In this document: positions 16,817 to 25,584 of the stretch, piece after piece
Position numbering within the stretch: the first letter of the stretch is position 1
Layout: each line of letters opens with the position of its first letter
Translations under genes and position numbers: made by a program
From: Streptomyces sp. Edi4
GTDB taxonomy: Bacteria > Actinomycetota > Actinomycetes > Streptomycetales > Streptomycetaceae
Reading direction: 5' to 3'
NCBI RefSeq assembly: GCF_040253615.1
Contig: NZ_JBEJGY010000004.1
Coordinates: forward strand, 3,844,001-3,908,000
Length of the DNA stretch: 64,000 nt
Notes under the pieces: generated by a model
What the model saw: only the letters and a program-made list of their open reading frames with translations
What the model was told of the DNA's origin: nothing
Database searches by the model: none

Positions 16817-18417
16817 CCCCCGACCCGCTCACCCCGCGCCTTCCGCACCGCACGATGTACCAGTGGTTCGAGGAGTCGGCCCTGCGGCTGCCCGGCCACG
16901 CCGCGCTGGAGATCGGCGACGAGGCCCTGACCTACGCCGAACTGCGCCGCCTCGCCCTGGTGCTGGCCGCCCGCATCGTGCGCAAGCACGGCGGGGTGCC
17001 CGACCGGGTCGCGCTGGTCGCCGCGCGTTCGGTGGGCGCGTACGCCGGATACCTGGCGATCCAGCGGCTCGGCGCGGCCGTGGTTCCGCTGAACCCGGAC
17101 CACCCCCAGCAGCGCAACCTCGACGTCGCCCAGCGCGCCGGGGTCACCGTCGCCCTGGTGGAGGAGCGGGCCGCCGAGCTGTTCACCCGGCTCCCCGAGC
17201 GCCACCGGCCGACCGTGCTTGAGCTCACCGAGGACGAGCGCGCCGAGGACGACCTGCTGGAGGAGGCGCTGGAGGAGGCGCTGCCGCCGGTCCCCTCGGA
17301 CCTCGCCCGCGAGGCGTACATCCTGTTCACCTCGGGCTCGACCGGCCAGCCCAAGGGCGTGCCGATCCTGCACCGCCAGTTCTCCCCGTACCTCGAACAC
17401 AACATCCCGCGCTACGAGATCGCTCCGGGCAGCCGCCTCTCGCAGGTGTTCGGCCTGACCTTCGACGCGCACGCCTTCGACCTCTTCGTGGCCTGGGGCG
17501 GCGGCGCCACCGTGGTCGTGCCGTCGGCCGCCGATCTGTACACGCCGGTCGACTTCATCGTGGAGCGGAAGCTGACCCACTGGTTCTCGGTGCCCTCGGT
17601 GGTGCGCGAGGCGCAGCGGCTCGGCAACCTCCCGCTCGGGCGCTGCGTCACGCTCAAGCACAGCCTGTTCGGCGCCGAACCGGTCACCGCGCAGCACGCC
17701 GCGCTGTGGCACGAGGTGGCGCCGCACTCGCGGATCCACAATGTGTACGGCCCCACCGAGCTCGTCATCTGCTGCTCCAACCACCTTCTGTCCGGCCCGA
17801 GTTCGGCATGGCCCGAGTTCACCGGCGGCACGGTCCCGATCGGCACGATGTACCCGGGCATGGAGGGCGTCCTGCTCGACGAGGACGGACGCGAATGCGA
17901 CGAGGGCGAACTGTGCGTGCGCGGCCCCCAGCGCTTCGACGGCTACCTCGACCCGCGCGAGAACACCGGCCGGTTCCTGTCGTACGAGCCGGGCGGCCAA
18001 GCAGCCGTGTACGACGGCTGCGGGCCGCTCACCGACCGCCACTGGTACCGCACCGGCGACCGGGTCCGGCGCGAGGGCGACGTGATGGTGCACTGCGGCC
18101 GCCTCGACCAGCAGGTGAAGGTCCGGGGCCACCGCGTGGAGATCGGCGAGGTGGAGGCGGTCGTCCGCCGCCACCCGGCGGTCGTCGACGTCGCGGTGGT
18201 GGCGCTGGCCACGGCGGAGGGCGAGACCGAACTGGTCGCCGCCTACGCGGGCCGCGAGACGGACCCCGCGCGGTTCGACGCCTGGCTGCGCGAGCAGGTC
18301 CCGCTGCACATGGTGCCCGCGCGCCTCACCCGGCTGGACGCCCTGCCGCTCAACGACAACGGAAAGACGGACCGCAACGCGCTGGCGCGGATCCTCGGCA
18401 CCCCGGAGGGGTCATGA
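16813..18417 (+). CDS. Free-standing NRPS adenylation domain
   Basis: 534 residues with a complete set of A-domain motifs and no carrier or condensation domain: FTSGSTGQPKGV, YGPTELVI, YRTGDR, GRLDQQVKVRGHRVEIGEVE and the Lys motif NDNGKTDR. The specificity residues I read are D-A-F-F-L-G-V-I-C-K. The Asp indicates an alpha-amino acid. The rest is hydrophobic and shares about 7 of 10 positions with hydroxyphenylglycine-type codes as I remember them (His to Phe at position 4), but also resembles branched aliphatic codes. ATG 16813 follows GAGGA; ATG 16795 is an alternative. It sits between a NRPS with a dead A domain and a half-C-A-T protein, so it probably loads a carrier in trans. Confidence 0.9.
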   Translation: MTPDPLTPRLPHRTMYQWFEESALRLPGHAALEIGDEALTYAELRRLALVLAARIVRKHGGVPDRVALVAARSVGAYAGYLAIQRLGAAVVPLNPDHPQQRNLDVAQRAGVTVALVEERAAELFTRLPERHRPTVLELTEDERAEDDLLEEALEEALPPVPSDLAREAYILFTSGSTGQPKGVPILHRQFSPYLEHNIPRYEIAPGSRLSQVFGLTFDAHAFDLFVAWGGGATVVVPSAADLYTPVDFIVERKLTHWFSVPSVVREAQRLGNLPLGRCVTLKHSLFGAEPVTAQHAALWHEVAPHSRIHNVYGPTELVICCSNHLLSGPSSAWPEFTGGTVPIGTMYPGMEGVLLDEDGRECDEGELCVRGPQRFDGYLDPRENTGRFLSYEPGGQAAVYDGCGPLTDRHWYRTGDRVRREGDVMVHCGRLDQQVKVRGHRVEIGEVEAVVRRHPAVVDVAVVALATAEGETELVAAYAGRETDPARFDAWLREQVPLHMVPARLTRLDALPLNDNGKTDRNALARILGTPEGS

Positions 18418-20960
18418 CTGACGCGACCGTGCTGGACCAGTGGCGCGCCGAACTGGACGGCCTCGAACCCCTGGAGCTGCCCGCCGACCGCCCGCGCTCC
18501 TCGGTGCGCGAGCCCGGCACGGCCCGGTGCACCCGCACCGTCCCGGCCGCCACGGCCGACGCCCTGCGCAAGGCCGCCGCCGGATACGGCGCGCCGCTGC
18601 CGGTCGTGCTGTTCGCGGCCTACCAGCTGCTCCTGGGCCGCTGGAGCCGCCGGGCGGACGTGGCCGTGGGCACACCGCTGGCGGGCGAGCTGAGCGTCAT
18701 ACGCACCGGCCTGGCCGGGGCCGCGTCCTTCGGGGAGCTCGTGGAGCGGGCCGGCGCCGCACTGCGTGGGGCGCGGTCCCGGCCGCGGGTCCCGTTCCAG
18801 GACCTCGTCGCGGCCCTCGCTCCCGCGGCCGACGCCGGCCACCACCCGCTCGTGCAGGCCCTGTTCGCCCAGGACGCCCTGCCCGCCACGCCCCCCGGCG
18901 CCTGCCCGCCCGATCTGGCGCTGGTCTTCGAGGAGCGCGCGGCGGACATCGAGGTGCGGGTCGACTTCAGCACCGCGCTGTTCGAGACGGCGAGCGCCGA
19001 GCGGTTCACCGGGAACTACCTCACCCTGCTCGCCGCCGTCGCCGAGGCGCCGGGCGCCGACCCGGGCGACCTCGACATCCTCGACGCGGCCGAGCGGCGC
19101 CTGCTGCTCACCGAGTGGAGTTCGCGCCCCTCGGCGTACCCGGGCGCGGGTTCGGTCCCGGGTCTGGTCGCCGGGCTGGTCGCCGCGCAGGCCGGGCGGA
19201 CCCCGGACGCGCTCGCCGTCGTGTTCGGCGACGAGGAAGTGACGTACGCCGCGCTGAACAGCCGCGCCAACCGGCTGGCCCGCCATCTGCGCTCCCTGGG
19301 CGTCGCGCCGGACGTACCGGTGGGTGTCTGTCTGGAGCGCGGTCCCGAGCTGATCGTCACGCTGCTCGCGGTGCTGAAGGCGGGCGGCGCGTACGTGCCG
19401 CTGGATCCCGAACACCCCGTGGAACGGCTCGACTTCGTCCTTCGCGACACCGCCGCGCCCGTCGTCGTGACGCAGGAGTCGCTGCGCGAACGGCTCGTGG
19501 GCGAGGGGCGGGTGCTCGTCGCCGTCGACACCGACCGCGCCGCGCTCGCCGCACACCAGGACGCGGACCCCGAGCCGGCCGCCGGGCCGGACCACCTCGC
19601 GTACGTCCTCTACACCTCCGGGTCCACCGGCACGCCCAAGGGCGTCGCGATCACCCTCGGTTCGCTCCTCGATCTGCTCTTCGGCATGCGGGAGATCTTC
19701 CCGGCGCCCGCGAGCGACCGGGTCCTGTTCACCACGTCGGCGACCTTCGACATCGCGGCCGTCGAGGTGTTCCTGCCCCTGATCACCGGCGGCCGGATCA
19801 TCGGCGCCGACCGCGACCAGGTCCGCGCGCCCCGCGCGCTGGCCGCCCTGATCGACCGGCACGACGCCACCCTCGTCCAGGCCACGCCGTCGGCCTGGCG
19901 GCCCCTGCTCGACGCGCTCGGCGACCGGCCCGAGCCGCGCGGACTCACCCTCTTCACCGCCGGTGAGGCGCTGCCCGCCGACCTGGCGGCGAAGATGCTG
20001 CGCGCCGGGCGCCGGGTCGTCAACGGCTACGGCCCGACGGAGACCACCGTCTACGCCACCGTCGCCGAGATCCGCGACGCGGCGGGACCGGTCCCGATCG
20101 GCCGGCCCACCCCGAACACCGAGGTGTACGTCGTGGACGAGGCGGACCGGCCGGTGCCCGTCGGCGTGCCCGGTGAACTCCTCATCGGCGGCAGGGGCGT
20201 GGCGCGCGGTTACCTCGGCCGCCCGGACCTGACCCGGGAGCGGTTCACCGCGCACCCCTTCCCCGCGCACGCCGCCGAAGGCCCGGGGGCGCGCGTGTAC
20301 CGCACCGGGGACCTGGTGCGGTGGCTGGCGGACGGGAACCTGGAGTTCCTGGGGCGCCTCGACCACCAGGTGAAGGTGCGGGGCTTCCGGATCGAGCTCG
20401 GGGAGATCGAGTCCGCGCTCCTCGCCCACGAGGACGTCGCCTCCTGCGTGGTGACGGTCCGGGAGGACGTGCCCGGCGGCGTACCGGGCGAGAAGGCCCT
20501 CGTCGCGTACTGCGTTCCCGTTGACGGCCGCGCGCTGAGCGTCACCGCCCTGCGCGAGCGGTGCGGGGCGAGCCTGCCCGGCTACATGGTGCCCGGCGCC
20601 TTCGTCTTCCTGGACCGGCTGCCGCTGACCACCAGCGGCAAGACGGACCGCGCCGCGCTGCCCGCGCCGGACGGCGAACGCACCGGTCTGGACGCCGAGT
20701 TCGTCGCGCCCCGTACGCCCGCCGAGCGCGCGGTCGCCCGGATCTGGGCGGACGCGCTGTGGGCCGACGAGGTCGGGGCCCACGACGACTTCTTCGAGCT
20801 GGGCGGCGACTCGCTGACCGCCACCCGGGTCGCGCTGCGGCTCCAGGAGGAGTTCGGTCTGGAGATCCCGGTGCAGGTGGTGTTCACCTGCTCGACCGTC
20901 GAAACGCTCGCGAAGGCCCTGACCCAGGCGCGCCGCGCCGGCGGGTTCCCCGCGGCCTGA
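18414..20960 (+). CDS. NRPS (half condensation domain)-A-T
   Basis: 848 residues. The first ~235 match only the C-terminal lobe of a condensation domain (LDGLEPLELPADRPR, then LFAAYQLLLGRWSRRADVAVGTP); the N-terminal lobe with HHxxxDG is absent, so it cannot catalyse condensation alone. A complete A domain follows (YTSGSTGTPKGV, YGPTETTVY, YRTGDLVRW, TTSGKTDR); I read its code as D-I-V-Q-F-A-G-V-Y-K, which I cannot assign. The T domain Ser is near 800 (FFELGGDSLTATRV). There is no TE. It is the last NRPS gene of the run and is followed by a 177-bp gap, so it may act as a loading or trans-acting module. Confidence 0.9.
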   Translation: MTDATVLDQWRAELDGLEPLELPADRPRSSVREPGTARCTRTVPAATADALRKAAAGYGAPLPVVLFAAYQLLLGRWSRRADVAVGTPLAGELSVIRTGLAGAASFGELVERAGAALRGARSRPRVPFQDLVAALAPAADAGHHPLVQALFAQDALPATPPGACPPDLALVFEERAADIEVRVDFSTALFETASAERFTGNYLTLLAAVAEAPGADPGDLDILDAAERRLLLTEWSSRPSAYPGAGSVPGLVAGLVAAQAGRTPDALAVVFGDEEVTYAALNSRANRLARHLRSLGVAPDVPVGVCLERGPELIVTLLAVLKAGGAYVPLDPEHPVERLDFVLRDTAAPVVVTQESLRERLVGEGRVLVAVDTDRAALAAHQDADPEPAAGPDHLAYVLYTSGSTGTPKGVAITLGSLLDLLFGMREIFPAPASDRVLFTTSATFDIAAVEVFLPLITGGRIIGADRDQVRAPRALAALIDRHDATLVQATPSAWRPLLDALGDRPEPRGLTLFTAGEALPADLAAKMLRAGRRVVNGYGPTETTVYATVAEIRDAAGPVPIGRPTPNTEVYVVDEADRPVPVGVPGELLIGGRGVARGYLGRPDLTRERFTAHPFPAHAAEGPGARVYRTGDLVRWLADGNLEFLGRLDHQVKVRGFRIELGEIESALLAHEDVASCVVTVREDVPGGVPGEKALVAYCVPVDGRALSVTALRERCGASLPGYMVPGAFVFLDRLPLTTSGKTDRAALPAPDGERTGLDAEFVAPRTPAERAVARIWADALWADEVGAHDDFFELGGDSLTATRVALRLQEEFGLEIPVQVVFTCSTVETLAKALTQARRAGGFPAA

Positions 20961-21137
20961 CCCGGCCGAAGCGCCCCCCGCGGACCGCCGCCTCGGCCGT
21001 CCGCAGGGCCCGCGCACCCCTTCGCGCGCCGACTTGCCCCGATACGCACCGAAATCCGCAGCGACACCACCCGTACGTACACCCGCCCCGGCGCAGGCCC
21101 CCACCCTGCGCGGGCCCCGGACCACAGAGGTTGACCC
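20961..21137. other. Gap between NRPS genes and ATP-grasp cassette
   Basis: A 177-bp C-rich spacer with no convincing ORF. A short hairpin (GCGCAG/CTGCGC near 21091-21111) and an AGAGG ribosome-binding site at 21125-21129 are visible. This is the only real break in the otherwise overlapping gene string, so a secondary promoter could lie here, but no clear -35/-10 pair is seen. Confidence 0.4.
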
Positions 21138-22385
21138 ATGAGTGACAAGCCGGTGCTTCTCGTCGTCTACGACGCGGGGAGCCTCGCGCCGACCCGGCTG
21201 GCGGAAGCCGCCCGGGACAACGGCTGCTCGCTGGTGTTCGTGACGGCCGGCACCGACCACGCGCGGGAGATGATCCCCACGCTGGAGACGGTGGGCACCG
21301 TGGTGGACGCACAGGTCCGCACCGAGGCCGAACTCGTGGACGCGCTGCGCGCGTTCGCCCCGGCGGGCATCATCACCTTCAGCGAGTTCCAGATCGCCAC
21401 GACCGTCCGGCTCGCCGACGCACTCGGCCTGCGCTATCACCGGCCCGCCGACGTCGAGGCGATCACGCACAAGGACCTCCAGCGCGTCCGCTTCGCCGAG
21501 GCGGGCGTCGACAGCGTCCGCTTTCGCACGATCACCGGGCCCGAGCAGGCCGACGACGCGCTCGCGTACGTCGGGCTGCCGGCCATCATCAAGCCCGTGA
21601 TCGGCGCGTCGAGCCGCAACACTCAGGCCGTCACGACGCCCGAGGAGTGCCGCACGGCCGTCGCCGCGATGTTCTCCGGTGAGGGCGACGGCCCCGTCGA
21701 GAGCGCCGTGATGCTGGAGGAGTTGCTGGTCGGCCGGGAGGTCCCGGCGCCGTGGGGCGACTACATCGCGGTGGACTGCGTCGCCGACGGCGACGACGTA
21801 CGCCCGGTCTTCGTCACCAGCAAGTTCGCGCTGGCCGAGCCGTTTCGCGAACGCGGCGGCTACGGCGGCTTCTCCGTCGTCCCCGAGGACGAGGAGCGCG
21901 CCGTGCGCGACCTGGCGTGCCGCGCGGTGCGCGCCCTGAACATCCACGGCGTCGCCGACGTCGAGATCAAACTGACCGCCCAGGGCCCTCGGGTCATCGA
22001 GGTCAACGGCCGCCTCGGCGCCTGGGTCGACGACCTCGCAGTCCGCTCGGGCACCAGCGACCCCGCGTACGTCGCGGTCGCCGCCGCGCTCGGCCGCCCC
22101 TACGAGACCCCCGAGATCAAGAAGGACGGCCCGATCGCCTTCCACTACCTGATCGTGCCGCCCGTCGGCGCCCGCACGGTGAAGTCGATCAGGAACGTCT
22201 CCGCCCTGCGCCGGCTGGCGAACGTGGAGCGCGTCACCGTGCTCACCGAGCCGGGCGCGGCGGCGGACTGGCGCATCGGCGCGCGCGGCAACACGGCGGC
22301 CGTCATCGGCTCCGCCGCGAACCACCTGGAACTGGCCGCGACCGTCGCCGCCATCGAGAACGTGGACTGGATCACCTATGAGTGA
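21138..22385 (+). CDS. ATP-grasp carboxylate-amine/thiol ligase
   Basis: 415 residues with the ATP-grasp layout. A pre-ATP-grasp Rossmann-like region comes first (KPVLLVVYDAG). The lysine-containing ATP site follows (LPAIIKPVIGASSRNTQ near 147-163), then the metal-binding motif RVIEVNGRLGAW near 287-298. The family joins a phosphorylated carboxylate to an amine or thiol; BacD-type amino acid ligases are the closest common relatives by motif, but the substrate cannot be read. The C-terminal ~90 residues resemble the extra domain of BacD-type ligases. It overlaps the HAD gene by 8 nt, so the two should be made together, and it probably tailors or extends the NRPS/PKS product or supplies a building block. 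Confidence 0.85.
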   Translation: MSDKPVLLVVYDAGSLAPTRLAEAARDNGCSLVFVTAGTDHAREMIPTLETVGTVVDAQVRTEAELVDALRAFAPAGIITFSEFQIATTVRLADALGLRYHRPADVEAITHKDLQRVRFAEAGVDSVRFRTITGPEQADDALAYVGLPAIIKPVIGASSRNTQAVTTPEECRTAVAAMFSGEGDGPVESAVMLEELLVGREVPAPWGDYIAVDCVADGDDVRPVFVTSKFALAEPFRERGGYGGFSVVPEDEERAVRDLACRAVRALNIHGVADVEIKLTAQGPRVIEVNGRLGAWVDDLAVRSGTSDPAYVAVAAALGRPYETPEIKKDGPIAFHYLIVPPVGARTVKSIRNVSALRRLANVERVTVLTEPGAAADWRIGARGNTAAVIGSAANHLELAATVAAIENVDWITYE

Positions 22386-23079
22386 GTTCGTCATCTTCGA
22401 CCTGGACGGCGTCCTGGTCGACACCCAGGACGCCGAGAACGGCGGGCTCGCGTACATCGGCGAGCTGATGGGGCTTCACCTGGCCAAGGAGCAGCGGGAC
22501 GAGCTCTTCTCGGGAAAGAAGATGCAGGAGTGCATCGACTTGATGGAGGAGATCTCCGGATCCGCGCCGCCCGCCGACGCCATGGCGCGCGCCCGCGCCA
22601 AGTGCGATGAGCTGATCGGCTCCTGGCTCGAACCCATCGAGGGGGTCGCGTACGCCCTGGAGCAGCTGGGCTCCGTGGCGGGCACCGGCATGTGCGTCGC
22701 CTCCAACAGCCCGCCGGAGATCATCGCGGACCGCCTGGGCAAGTCCGGCATCCTGCACCACTTCGAGGGCCGGCTGTTCTCGGCGTACGACGTCCAGGCA
22801 TGGAAGCCCGACCCGCGCCTGTTCCTGTGGGCGGCCGCCGAGTGCGGCGCCGACATCGAGGACTGCGTCGTCGTCGAGGACAGCCCGGTCGGCGTGGACG
22901 CCGCGCTCGCCGCCGGCATGCGGGTCCTCCAGTACACCGCCGATCCGTCCGTCCCCGCGCACCGCGACGGCGCCCACGCCTTCAGCGCGATGCGGGAGTT
23001 GCCCGGCCTCATCCGCGACGCGCACCGGCTCACCGGCCGTTCCTCGCTCGCCACCGCCCACCTCGGAGGTACCTCGTGA
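22378..23079 (+). CDS. HAD-superfamily phosphatase/phosphoglucomutase-like hydrolase
   Basis: 233 residues with the HAD motifs in order: I, FDLDGVLVDT (nucleophile Asp near 8); II, CVASNS near 105; III, the Lys in AWKPDPR near 141; IV, VVEDSPVG near 164. The helical cap follows motif I, as in the beta-phosphoglucomutase/phosphonatase group. The start overlaps the ATP-grasp gene and the stop overlaps the next gene (GTGA), so it belongs to the same cassette. It may dephosphorylate an intermediate, but the substrate is unknown. Confidence 0.88.
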   Translation: MSEFVIFDLDGVLVDTQDAENGGLAYIGELMGLHLAKEQRDELFSGKKMQECIDLMEEISGSAPPADAMARARAKCDELIGSWLEPIEGVAYALEQLGSVAGTGMCVASNSPPEIIADRLGKSGILHHFEGRLFSAYDVQAWKPDPRLFLWAAAECGADIEDCVVVEDSPVGVDAALAAGMRVLQYTADPSVPAHRDGAHAFSAMRELPGLIRDAHRLTGRSSLATAHLGGTS

Positions 23080-24209
23080 ACCAGCCCCGCAAGATCATGG
23101 TCCTCGGCGCAGGCGACATCGGCCGCCGCGCCTTCCACGAGCTCGCCCACAGCGCGGCCGACCGGCATGTCCAACTCGTCGGCCGGGACGAGGAAGTGGT
23201 GCTGCGCGCCGCCAACCTGACCCGCTTCTGCGCGGTGCAGCGCGGTTACGCCCCCACCGTCAGCCACGCCGTCACGGACCTGACGGACGTGGCGCGCACC
23301 GCCGAGCGCATCGCGGCCTTCGCGCCCGACATCATCTTCCTCGCCGCCAGCTACCAGTCGTGGTGGGTCATCTCCACCCTCGAACCGGCCGCCTTCCAGC
23401 GCGTGTACGCCGCCAACTACGGCCCGTGGCTGCCGATGCACCTCGTCCCGGTGATGAAGGCCATGGAGGCCGTCAGGCTCTCCGGCACGCAGGCCGTCGT
23501 CGTCAACGCCGCCTACCCGGACGCCGTGCACCCCGCGCTCGCCGCGATCGGCCTTTCGCCCGACATCGGCATCGGCAACGTCGCCAACAACGTCCCCGGC
23601 ATCACCGCCGCCGTCGCCGACGAGCTCGGCCGCAGCACGGCGGACGTGGACGTGCGGCTCGTCGCCCATCATTACGTCTCGCACCGCCTGTCGCGCCACG
23701 GCAACAGCGGCCCCGCCGCCATGGGCCTCGGCATCCGGGTCGACGGCCGTGACATCACCGCGGAGCTGGACGTCGAGGCGCTGCTGAACCGGCTGCCCGG
23801 CCAGTACCGTCGCACCGGCGGCATGCCGGGGCAGACCATGACGGCCGCCTCGGCCCTCAGCGTCCTTGAGCCGCTGGCCGACGGGCGCGACGCCATCGTC
23901 CACGCGCCCGGCGCGGGCGGCGCGCTCGGGGGGTTCCCGGTGGCGATCGAGGGCGGCAAGTTCCGGCCCGCGCTGCCGGACGGGATGACGGAGGAGGAGG
24001 CCCACGCCATCAACGTCTCCGGTCAGATCCAGGACGGCATCAGCGAGATACGCCCGGACGGCACCGTCGTGTTCGAGCCGGCCGCCATGGCGATCATGAC
24101 CAAGGAACTCGGGTACGAGTGCCCCGAGATGAAACTGTCGGAGGCGGAGGGCCGCGCCCGGGAGATCGGCGAACGGTTCGCGGCGTACCGCGCCCGGACG
24201 GCGGGATGA
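23076..24209 (+). CDS. NAD(P)-binding dehydrogenase, saccharopine/malate dehydrogenase-like, function unassigned
   Basis: 377 residues beginning with a Rossmann dinucleotide site (KIMVLGAGDIGRRAF). A middle segment (VVVNAAYPDAVHPAL, then IGIGNVANN) resembles malate/lactate or opine/saccharopine dehydrogenases, and RLVAHHYVSHRLS offers a possible catalytic His. GTG 23076 has an excellent GGAGGT six bases upstream and overlaps the HAD stop by 4 nt. The reaction is probably an NAD(P)-linked reduction of a keto group or imine, but I cannot name the substrate. Confidence 0.75.
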   Translation: MNQPRKIMVLGAGDIGRRAFHELAHSAADRHVQLVGRDEEVVLRAANLTRFCAVQRGYAPTVSHAVTDLTDVARTAERIAAFAPDIIFLAASYQSWWVISTLEPAAFQRVYAANYGPWLPMHLVPVMKAMEAVRLSGTQAVVVNAAYPDAVHPALAAIGLSPDIGIGNVANNVPGITAAVADELGRSTADVDVRLVAHHYVSHRLSRHGNSGPAAMGLGIRVDGRDITAELDVEALLNRLPGQYRRTGGMPGQTMTAASALSVLEPLADGRDAIVHAPGAGGALGGFPVAIEGGKFRPALPDGMTEEEAHAINVSGQIQDGISEIRPDGTVVFEPAAMAIMTKELGYECPEMKLSEAEGRAREIGERFAAYRARTAG

Positions 24210-24447
24210 CGGCAACGGGCGGCGGGATGACGGCGGCCGACGGCAGGATGACGGCGACCGGATGACGGCGACCGGCGGCCAGCAGACAACCACCGACACG
24301 GCGACCGGCGCCCGGCCCGCCACCCCCGACGCCGCGATCGGAGGCCGGCACACCACTCCGGGCACCGCGACCGGCGCCCGGCCCACCACCCCCGACACCA
24401 CCACCATCACCATCACCATCACCACCACCACCACCACGAAGAAGGCG
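24206..24447. repeat. Low-complexity tandem repeats between dehydrogenase and epimerase genes
   Basis: The spacer consists of GGGATGACGGC-type units (four near 24206-24268), two copies of a ~20-nt ACGGCGACCGGCGCCCGGCC block (about 24298 and 24367), and a CACCAT/CACCAC triplet run at 24400-24436. An open frame of 62 codons runs through it (24262-24450) but encodes only Thr/Ala/Gly-rich low-complexity sequence, so I do not call it a gene. Confidence 0.7.
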
Positions 24448-24457
24448 TAGGGAAGCT

Positions 24458-25468
24458 GTGAAGCTGTTGCTGCTCGGCGGTACCGACTTCGGCGGCCGCG
24501 CGGTCGCCGAGGCCGCGCGCGACCGGGGCTGGGAGGTCACCGTCTTCCACCGGGGCGAACACCCGGCGCCGGACGGTGTGCGCGTCCTGCACGGGGACCG
24601 CACCGCTCCCGACGGGCTCGCCGCCCTCGCCACCGGCGAGTGGGACGCGGTCGTCGACACCTGGTCGGGCGGCCCGGCCCCCGTGCGCGACGCGGCCCGT
24701 CTGCTGGCCGGCCGGGTCGGCCGCTGTGTGTTCGTCTCCAGCCGCTCGGTGTACGCGTGGCCCGCACCGGCGGACCTCGACGAGGACGGCCCGCTGGCGG
24801 CGGGCGACCCCGACGCCGACGCGACGGAGTACCCGGCGGACAAACGCGGCGCGGAGCTGGCCGTCCTGCGCGAGTTCGGCGAGAAGCGCACCCTGATCGC
24901 CCGCGCCGGGCTCATCCTCGGCCCGCGCGAGACGCCCGGCCGCCTGACCTGGTGGCTGGAGCGCGTCGCCCGGGGCGGCAGGGTGCTCGCCCCCGGGCCG
25001 CGCGACACCCCGCTCCAGTACGTCGACGCCCGCGACCTCGCGGCGTGGGTGCTCGACGCCCTGGAGGCGGGTCTGCACGGCGCGTACAACATGGTCGGTC
25101 CGCAGGGCCACACCACGATGGGCGGCCTCCTCGACGCCTGCGTGCACGTCACCGGGTCGGACGCCGAGCTGTGCTGGCTGTCGCCCGAGGCCGTCGAGGC
25201 GGCCGGCGTCGAGGCGTGGAGCGAGCTGCCGATCTGGGCGCCGCCGGGCAGCGAGCTGCACGCGGCGCTGCACGCGGGCGACGTGTCCCGGGCGCTGGCG
25301 TCCGGCCTGCGCTGCCGTCCGGTCCTGGACACGGTGCGGGACACCTGGGCCTGGCGGCAGTCACTGCCGGCCGACAGCCAACCCCCGCTCGCCGACGGGA
25401 TTTCGGCCGAGAAAGAGGCGCGGGCACTGGCGGACGCGACCACGGGATCCGGTCCGGCCGGCGCCTGA
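24458..25468 (+). CDS. NAD-dependent epimerase/dehydratase-family oxidoreductase
   Basis: 336 residues starting with an extended-SDR nucleotide site (KLLLLGGTDFGGRAV). The segment VFVSSRSVYAW, then YPADKRGAE (Tyr-x3-Lys), gives the SDR catalytic pair near residues 128-132. The LIARAGLILGPRETPGRL region is typical of atypical extended SDRs such as isoflavone-reductase or RNA-binding-like epimerases. GTG 24458 follows TAGGGAAG. It is the last + strand gene before the convergent arsenic genes, so it ends the biosynthetic run. A reductive or epimerising tailoring step is plausible; the substrate is unknown. Confidence 0.82.
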   Translation: MKLLLLGGTDFGGRAVAEAARDRGWEVTVFHRGEHPAPDGVRVLHGDRTAPDGLAALATGEWDAVVDTWSGGPAPVRDAARLLAGRVGRCVFVSSRSVYAWPAPADLDEDGPLAAGDPDADATEYPADKRGAELAVLREFGEKRTLIARAGLILGPRETPGRLTWWLERVARGGRVLAPGPRDTPLQYVDARDLAAWVLDALEAGLHGAYNMVGPQGHTTMGGLLDACVHVTGSDAELCWLSPEAVEAAGVEAWSELPIWAPPGSELHAALHAGDVSRALASGLRCRPVLDTVRDTWAWRQSLPADSQPPLADGISAEKEARALADATTGSGPAGA

Positions 25469-25568
25469 GGGCGGCCCGGACACGGACACGGGTGCGGGTG
25501 CGGGTGCGGGTACGGGTGCGGGCGCCCCCCGTGCCCGGCCCGGGCCCGAGAGGGCGGCCCGGACACGG
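25468..25568. repeat. 18-nt direct repeat flanking a GGTGCG tandem array
   Basis: AGGGCGGCCCGGACACGG occurs at 25468-25485 and again at 25551-25568. Between them lies a (GGTGCG)n-type run at about 25490-25520. This is the convergent gap between the biosynthetic run and acr3; no standard terminator hairpin with a T tract is evident. Confidence 0.65.
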
Positions 25569-25584
25569 TCGACGCGGCCCGGTT

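Noticed and set aside
18243..22457. A 1404-codon minus-strand open frame
   Set aside because: It runs antisense through several genes with clear motifs and has Gly/Arg/Val-rich noise composition.
24262..24450. A 62-residue Thr-rich small protein
   Set aside because: Its sequence is purely low complexity from DNA repeats, with no ribosome-binding site support.
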